Part shown: positions 57,860 to 64,000 of the stretch, in pieces
Layout: every line of letters begins with the position of its first letter
Numbering within the stretch: position 1 is the stretch's first letter
NCBI RefSeq assembly: GCF_943734655.1
Contig: NC_071355.1
Span: forward strand, 78,071,449-78,135,448
Reading direction: 5' to 3'
Length of the DNA: 64,000 nucleotides
Source of the DNA: Sabethes cyaneus
Lineage: Eukaryota > Arthropoda > Insecta > Diptera > Culicidae
Position numbers and translations under genes: made by a program
The notes under the pieces: generated by a model
The model's database searches: none
What the model was told of the DNA's origin: nothing
The model's input: the letters and a program-made list of their open reading frames with translations, nothing else

Positions 57860-58068
57860 CAGGAATCCCCCGAATAACGCGATGGGTGAGTGTACGCCCT
57901 TCGCGATATCTCAGCGGTCCATTAACCAATAAAATTGATTTTTGGTAGTTGACTAGGTTGTACCACATACTAACAATGTACAAAAAATCAACTTTATTGG
58001 GTAATGGACAACTAAGAATTCGCCATGGGCGTACACCACCACCCACCGCGATATTCGGGGAACTGCTG
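57860..58068. mobile_element. mariner-type palindromic MITE, copy 2
   Basis: TA at 57858-57859 and 58069-58070; ends CAGGAATCCCCCGAATAACG and, complemented, CAGCAGTTCCCCGAATATCG. The centre TTTTTGGTAGTTGACTAGGT matches the copy at 19632-19846 in reverse. Confidence 0.85.
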
Positions 58069-58085
58069 TATAAGTGGTTCATATA

Positions 58086-59415
58086 AGGGTAAGCGGGGCA
58101 AGACCGCCCGCCTAAGCAAAACCACCTGTATAAAAAAAAGTTGTAGCTCAATTTCTAATTTATCTGCTTTAAATGAACAATTGATCTATTACCTACATAT
58201 AAAAAATAAAAACATAAATATCTGTAATGATTTTCTATTTTTTATTGCGATTTGGAAACACGTCCAAAAAATAGAGTATTTTTTCCATGCGGGGTGAAAC
58301 ACGCCCACTAACGGGGTAAAACCGCCATAGCATATAACTTTAACAATATTCAACCGATTTGAATGAAACTGGTGGCATTGGATTCATGAATTTATCTAAT
58401 TTAAACAAATTGAATCAGTTTGCTATCAAACAATACATAGTTCCCCGAGATTCGCAAGTTCGAAAGAGTGTCCGGCAACCACTCGTATTGGAAGAATATC
58501 AGTAGTATAGGTACCGACAGTCTTGAAATTGATACCGTGTAGTTTCCTTAGACAACAAGATGGATCGGGTTAGGCATCCTGGAGTCAATCTTTAAGGACT
58601 AGAGAGGATATAAGTTAAATCTAACTAACAATATGGGTATTAAAGTTCCTGCAATTGATCCGGTAGGTCATTTTTTGACATTTCAAATTGTTCTGATTGA
58701 TAAAGCAGATACATATTACTTTTCCATTGCTAAGATAATTTGCTATATTTTCATAAAAAATATGTTTATTCTATGTTATTTGTCCCAAGAGGGAGGAATT
58801 ATTAAAAAAAAGCTATATCCGAGAAAACAAGAAAATGTCCATAGCGCCCGCAGGGAAAATTGGCGATTTAGATTTTTCCAAACAGTCCACCAGCTATAAA
58901 CTAAGCACATTTATATTGTTTTATGTAAATCTGAGATCCTTTGGTCCAAACTATGCAATTATTTTAAAAATCTCCTTAGCGCACTAGCATTATTCACGAC
59001 GGTCTTGCGCCGTTCGTTGTGGGCGGTTTTACCCCCAAATGACCGATTTACACATTTCACTATTTATTTCAACAAAACTGCATGAACAGTTACCTAATTT
59101 AGGTACTGTCGGATGAAGACAGGATCAGAGAAGCGATGTGGGTTGGATTTACTGAAAGTTTTAACGTTTTGAATAAAATAAACCCTAAGTTCTGCGGGAA
59201 CAAAGTTATAAAAAACGAAACGATTATAACGAAAAATCTATTTTTATTTATTTCTCCGATAGTTTATACGATATTGCTGTACAAGGTATTGTAAAATATT
59301 GCGTACGCATTCAGTAATATGACTGTCATCAACATTTAACACCAATTTGAGCAAGGCCCTGTAAAACCATGGTGGGCGGTTTTACCCCGGCGGGCGTTGT
59401 TACCCCGTTTACCCT
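58086..59415. mobile_element. TA-type element with GGGGTAAAACCGCCC word, 1330 bp
   Basis: TA at 58084-58085 and 59416-59417; ends AGGGTAAGCGGGGCAAGACC and, complemented, AGGGTAAACGGGGTAACAAC. The word recurs as ACGGGGTAAAACCGCC near 58315 and reversed as GGGCGGTTTTACCCC near 59021 and 59373. An 88-codon frame (58633-58899) has no transposase motif. It begins 15 bp after the MITE copy 2. Confidence 0.8.
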
Positions 59416-59434
59416 TAAAACTTTCTTCCTTCTC

Positions 59435-59880
59435 CTTTAGCAGCATAAAGCCGGGATGGCAAGTGGTGTATCTAGAGTTACTCTCCGCTGTATTGGGTCC
59501 TGGGCTATTTGCCACCGTTTCGTTGAGCATCTCGAAACAAGCAAATCAGCTTCAACCTGGTTGAGTCTCTCTATTCCTAAAGGCCCTCATACACGTACGA
59601 ACATGTTGGCCGAAAATGTTGGTGAATTTATGTTCGGTCAACACTCTCGCCTGTGTATGAGCGCCACGAACCAAGCAGGCAAAAGAAGATGCAAGGTTTG
59701 TCGCTCGACCTGAATGACTCGCCAACATTTTATTCGTTTCCAACCCAACATATGCGTACGTGTATGGGGCGCTTGAGGTCAATGAAGGTCTAGAAGAACA
59801 GGTTCACTACACGGTCATCCGGTATTCTTGCGACGTGACCGACCCATCGTACTCTCCCAACTTTCGACTGCCTAAGCCAT
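59435..59880 (-). pseudogene. RTE 3'-end relic with a nested MITE
   Basis: The plus-strand text AGCAGCATAAAGCCGGGATG and the later CATCCGGTATTCTTGCGACG match the 3' end of the RTE at 60573-60850. It begins after a TTCCTTCTCC tail. At 59582-59772 it is interrupted. Confidence 0.7.
59582..59772. mobile_element. MITE with CATACACGTACG ends, nested in the RTE relic
   Basis: GCCCTCATACACGTACGAAC at the left and CGTACGTGTATGGGGCGC at the right are inverted; inner blocks ATGTTGG and CCAACAT also pair. About 190 bp, no coding; the RTE homology resumes after it. Confidence 0.65.
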
Positions 59881-60557
59881 TCTTCGCTTTCCGTTTGCGC
59901 TCCACCTCCTCCTGATTAAAATCTATTCGCAACCAAACACAACAATCAAAACACTCAGATAAACGTGGTGGGAAAGTGGCATTGATGAGATTAAATTATT
60001 TAGAAATTTTTCGGGAGAGATTTTCGAATCTCTTCAGAATTCGCAATCAGCAGCTTCATCTTCGATGAAGTAGCAAGATATGAGGACAAACTTTCTGAAG
60101 TAACAGGAAATATGAACCGAGCTTTTTTGAAGGTTTATCATTCTAATAATGGGTATCAAGAAACTGACAATTATTCAAAAGAAATGGCGGTTGACTATGA
60201 CCAGTGTTGCGCATCCCGAATTTGTGTGGGCAAATTTTCTCACACACGTGTACTCGTTCTAATGAACACGACGGCGTAAGCATTCCTTTCGAACTCTCGC
60301 TTTTGTTTATTCATGCACTGCAACGACACCTGCAAGTGTGTATTTAGCTAACAGCTGCACTGCCGGTGGAAGCATAACTGTCCCATGTTACATTTTGTTA
60401 TTTTCGACATTTTGTTGTCAAATGTTATAATTATATATGTATTTTAATTATATATGTATTTTAATAAATCGAAAACATGGTGTTTATATTAGAAAAGCTC
60501 GAAAAAATTTGAAGATAATTTGTTCCAAAAATGGAAAAATGGACGTATGTTTGTCTC
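59881..60557. other. No gene seen
   Basis: AT-rich DNA with no recognised content between the two RTE copies. Confidence 0.4.
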
Positions 60558-63500
60558 GCTTCTTCTTCTTCTTCAGCAGCATAGAGCCGGGGTGGCTCGT
60601 ACTGTTTCAAGCACTCGTCTCCATTCAACTCGGTCTTGGGCCACTCGTCGCCAATTTCCTAGTCGTCTCAGCAGTCGCAAATCGCTTTCGACCTGGTCGA
60701 GCCATCGTGCACGTTGGGCCCCCCTGTTCCTGGTGCCGGTGGGGTTGTTGAAGAGGACTATTTTCGTCGCACTGTCGTCCGGCATCCTTACGACGTGTCC
60801 GGCCCACCGTAGCCTGCTAACTTTCGCTAGATGTACGATGGGAGTCTCCCCAAGCAGTGTCTGTAGCTCGTGATTCATACGCCTCCGCCACTCTCCGCTT
60901 TTAGTTTGTACTCCGCCAAATATCGTCCGCAGCACTTTCCGCTCAAACACGGTAAGGGCTCGTATGTCCTCCTTAAGCAGCGTTACGGCTTCAAGTCCAT
61001 AAAGAACTACCGGTCTAATAATGGTTTTGTACATTGTTAGCTTCGTGCGGCGGCGTATGCTTCCTGATCGTAGCGTTTTACGAAGGGCAACGTAGGATTT
61101 CCCGCTTGGATGCGCCGCTGGATCTCCTTACTAGTGTTGTTGTCCGCGGTCACCAGCGATCCCAAATACACGAACTCCTCTACCACTTCTAGTTCGTCGC
61201 CGTCAACGGTTACCGTCCGTGGGAGGCGCGCGTTTGTTTCCTTTGAGCCTCTTCCTTTCATGTATTTGGTCTTCGACGCATTTATTTTTAGCCCAATTCT
61301 CCTAGACTCCGCTTCAGTCTGGCGTAGATTGCCTCCGCCGTCGCAAAGTTCCTGGCAATGATATCGAAGTCATCTGCAAAGCCTAGAAGTTGGCTACCCT
61401 TGGTAAAAATCGTGCCTCTCGTTTCGATGCCCGCTCGTCAGATCACCCCCTGAAGAGCGATGTTGAACCAACCCTCGTCGCGTCTCGAAGGGACTCGAGA
61501 GTGTCCCAGAGATGCGTACGAAACACATCACTCGATCCAATGTAGCTCTGATCAGTCGCGTCAGTTTGTCCGGAAAACCGTATTCGTGCATTATCTGCCA
61601 TAGCTTGTCTCGATCGACTGTATTGTATGCTGCTTTGAAATCAATAAAGATGCGTGATGCGTGGGCACGTTGTACTCCCGACATTTCTGCAAGATCTGTC
61701 GGATAGTACAAATTTGGTTCGTAGTTGCGCGAGCCCCCATGAAACCCGCCTGATAATTCCCTACGAAACCTTGTGCTATCGATGACAGCCGGCGTAACAG
61801 GATCTGGGAGAGTACCTTGTAGGCGGCGTTTACCAGCGTAATACTACGATAGTTGCAGCAGTCTAGCCGATGACCCTTTTTGTAGATGGGACAAACCACT
61901 CCTTTCATCCATTCCTCCGGTAGCTTTTCCTCCTCCCAAATCCTCGAAATAACCCAGTGTACAGCCTTTGCTAGCGTTTCTCCGCCATGTTTATAAAGCT
62001 CTGCCGGTAGGCGGTCCTTCCCAGCGGCTTTATTGGTCTTCAGCAGCCTGATTACTCGTTTGACTTCTTGGAGATCATATGCTAGGACTTCACTATCTTC
62101 CATGGGCGCTCCTAGGTTAATTTCCGAACCGCCTCCTTCTGCGATTTCGCCATTGAGGTGTTCATCGAAGACCTGCTTCCACCTGTCGACCACCTCGCGC
62201 TCGTTTGTAATTAGATTCCCTCCCTCGTCCCTACACACGTCAGGTTTCGGTGTGTAGCTCTTCCGAGTTTGGTTCACCTGCTTATAAAACTTGCGCGTGT
62301 CATTAGCTCGGAATAGTTGCTCTAATTCTTCACGATCTCTGTCCTCCTTTTGGCGCTTCCTCAGGATCGTGGTCAACTGGTTCCTAGCTCGTCGGTATTT
62401 GGCCAGGTTCTCTCTAGTGGCAATACTTAGATAATTTTTCCAAGCATTTTTTTTCTTCTCCACCGCTTGTTGGCATTCCCCATCAAACCAATCATTTTGT
62501 GTACTCCGAGGCTCAAACCTAGTGCGGTAGTGGCCTCTCCGATGGCCGAGCGTATTCTGCCCCAACTGTCTTCGAGGTTTGAAGCACCTAACTCCTCGGA
62601 AGAAGGCAGTGCCTCATTCAGTACTCGCGCGTAGTTCTCGGCAGCTTGTGGGTTATCTAGCTGCCTGATGTTCAGCCGAGGAGGGCGGCTTTGACGTGTC
62701 CGGTATACGGTGGACAGCTTTGAGCGCACATGTACTGCTACTAGGCAATGGTCAGAATCAATATCCGCACCCCGACGGGAGCGTACGTTCGTGATGTTAA
62801 AGAAAAACCGACCCTCTATGAGAACGTGGTAAATTTGGTTTATTTTACGTTGGTCAGGTGATCTCCAGGTGGCTTTGTGGATATCCTTGCGCGGAAAAAC
62901 GTGCTTCGGATCACCAGGCCTCGGGAAGCTGCGAAGTTTATACATCGTTGGCCGTTATCGTTTGTGTCGGTGTGCAAGCTATGGGGTCCTGCCACCGGTC
63001 TATACATTTCTTCCCTACCGACCTGGGCGTTCATATCCCCGATGACGATCTTGATGTCCCGTGACGAGCAGCTGTCGTACGTTGCCTCCAGCCTCGCGTA
63101 GAACGCTTCTTTCCCATAGTCGGGTCTACCTTCGTGCGGGCAGTGCACGTTAATGATGCTATAATTAAAGAAACGACCCTTTATCCTCAATACACACATT
63201 CTCTCGTTGATCGCCTTCCAATTTATCACGCGATCCTGCATTCCGCCCAGCACTACAAAGCCCGTTCCCAGTTCGTAAGTAGCGCCACTGCTCTGGTGAA
63301 ACTGGGCCTTTCCGCCACGGATCTTCCATACCTTCTCTCCTTTGCGACAAATTTCCTGCAGAGCTACTATGCCGAGTTTGCGGGGTTCCAGCTGTTCAAT
63401 CAGCACCCGCTCGCAACCTGCGAAATTTAGCGATCTGCAGTTCCAAGTCCCGAGTCTCCATTCGTTGTCCTTGTTCCGTCGCCTAGGTCGATGCCGAATA

Positions 63501-63800
63501 TTCCGCTCCGAATATGCCTGAATGTTGTTAGTTTATGTTTAATTTAGGTGTGTAGCCGTACTGGGGCAACACTACCGAGTCTCGCGATGGGGCTGCCATC
63601 TTATAGTGCCGAGACTCACTATACCTCCTTCCCGGTTAGTATACGACCTTAGTTTCCACCGGGGTTGGTTACCCGATCTCCGCTAAGGTTGCTCGTATTC
63701 CGGCTGGTACCACGAGGAGGTTAGGATCGGAGTTGCTGGATAAAAGGCTAACGACCACTATGAGGTCTATATTCCGCAATTCCGCATTATCCAGCCGTTT
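60558..63800 (-). mobile_element. RTE-clade LINE (JAM1-like), nearly full length but dead
   Basis: Minus-strand element. The 3' end is a GAAGAAGAAGAAG tail directly after the stop codon, as RTE elements end in short tandem repeats rather than poly(A). The ORF spans about 63490 to 60573 and is preceded by about 300 bp of 5' leader, GC-richer and ending near 63800. Fragments of related copies lie at 25205-26100, 26843-31274, 39930-40010 and 59435-59880. Clade call rests on domain order and the C-terminal motif RLRWAGHVVRM. Confidence 0.8.
60573..63490 (-). pseudogene. RTE ORF: endonuclease plus reverse transcriptase, frameshifted
   Basis: Endonuclease: RLGTWNCRSLN, LGIVALQEICR (catalytic Glu), KIVIGDMNAQVG (Asp, Asn), DIDSDHCLVAV (Asp-His). 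RT: NKAAGKDRLPAELYKHGG, GVVCPIYKKG, NYRSITLVNAAYKVLSQILL, GNYQAGFMGARATTNQICT, IDFKAAYNTVDRDKLW and FADDFD (near 61370). C-terminus: FVYLGSLVTADNN, VLRTIFGGVQTK, RLRWAGHVVRMPDD. Defects: at least four frameshifts (near 62870, 62515, 61650 and 61045), a TGA near 61445, and an in-frame loss of about 11 codons near 61470 that joins ETRRG to FNIAL, removing the RQGD motif. It cannot encode an active enzyme. Confidence 0.85.
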
Positions 63801-64000
63801 ACCAAGCCAAGTTTGTCTCGCTGCCAGTGATTAAAATGTTCACTCACATGTAGGATAAACGTTTTTCGCTCACCCATTATTCTCATATGACAACTAGATT
63901 TTGTGGTTATCTGTTTGTACAAAGCGAAAGAAAAACATTTTTCCGCTACGGAATGAGAGTTGATAATATCTCATTGCATTTTTCCCTGAAAAACATTTAT
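63801..64000. other. No gene seen
   Basis: AT-rich end of the window. Confidence 0.4.

Overview
The window looks like AT-rich insect nuclear DNA, most likely from a culicine mosquito (inference). The evidence is an RTE-clade retrotransposon with a GAA-type tail, Tc1/mariner transposase relics of the type common in mosquitoes, several tRNA-derived SINE families, many TA- and TTAA-flanked MITEs, very long microsatellites, and no compact gene structure. Almost all of it is transposable-element sequence. The window is probably intergenic or the inside of one or two very large introns.

Only one candidate host gene can be argued. It lies on the minus strand: a short first coding exon resembling a signal peptide (15547 to 15479, followed by a good splice donor) and a possible last exon (2814 to 2506, preceded by a splice acceptor in the same phase). 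Together they would encode a secreted protein of about 125 residues split by a 12.7 kb TE-filled intron. GC/CpG-rich, non-repetitive islands at about 15.5-16.3, 22.4-24.4 and 49.7-51.2 kb look like host DNA (5' exons or promoters), but no product can be named.

Layout. 0-8 kb: a foldback element (235-1031), a TA-flanked element built on a GGGGTAACTTGCAACA word (3574-4829), and clusters of a GTTACGGGACACCAT word. 8-13 kb: a degenerate 12-bp satellite, a pyrimidine-rich satellite with two SINEs, a 591-bp perfect ATCT array running into a 21-bp minisatellite, and a TA element with a piggyBac-like MITE inside it. 13-16 kb: a Penelope-like fragment, a SINE and a mariner transposase relic, then the signal-peptide exon. 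17-22 kb: long-TIR and foldback MITEs. 25-32 kb: an RTE relic, then a four-level nest in which a hAT-like element (26578-31852) contains an RTE copy, split by a TA element (27326-30391), split by another TA element (28378-30231). 32.5-37.8 kb: a CR1/L2-like LINE split by a 2.1 kb repeat. 38-47 kb: satellites, SINEs, a mariner relic split by a SINE, an RNase H fragment and MITEs. 51-60 kb: two inverted copies of a 490-bp repeat, a hammerhead-ribozyme-like motif, a perfect foldback, a piggyBac-like element carrying 20-bp palindromes, a mariner MITE and a TA element. 60.5-63.8 kb: a nearly full-length but dead RTE element on the minus strand.

No element here appears able to move by itself: every recognisable transposase or reverse transcriptase has stops, frameshifts or lost catalytic motifs. 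The most unusual feature is a set of non-autonomous elements that insert at TA and whose ends are built from repeats of a family-specific word of about 12-17 bp.
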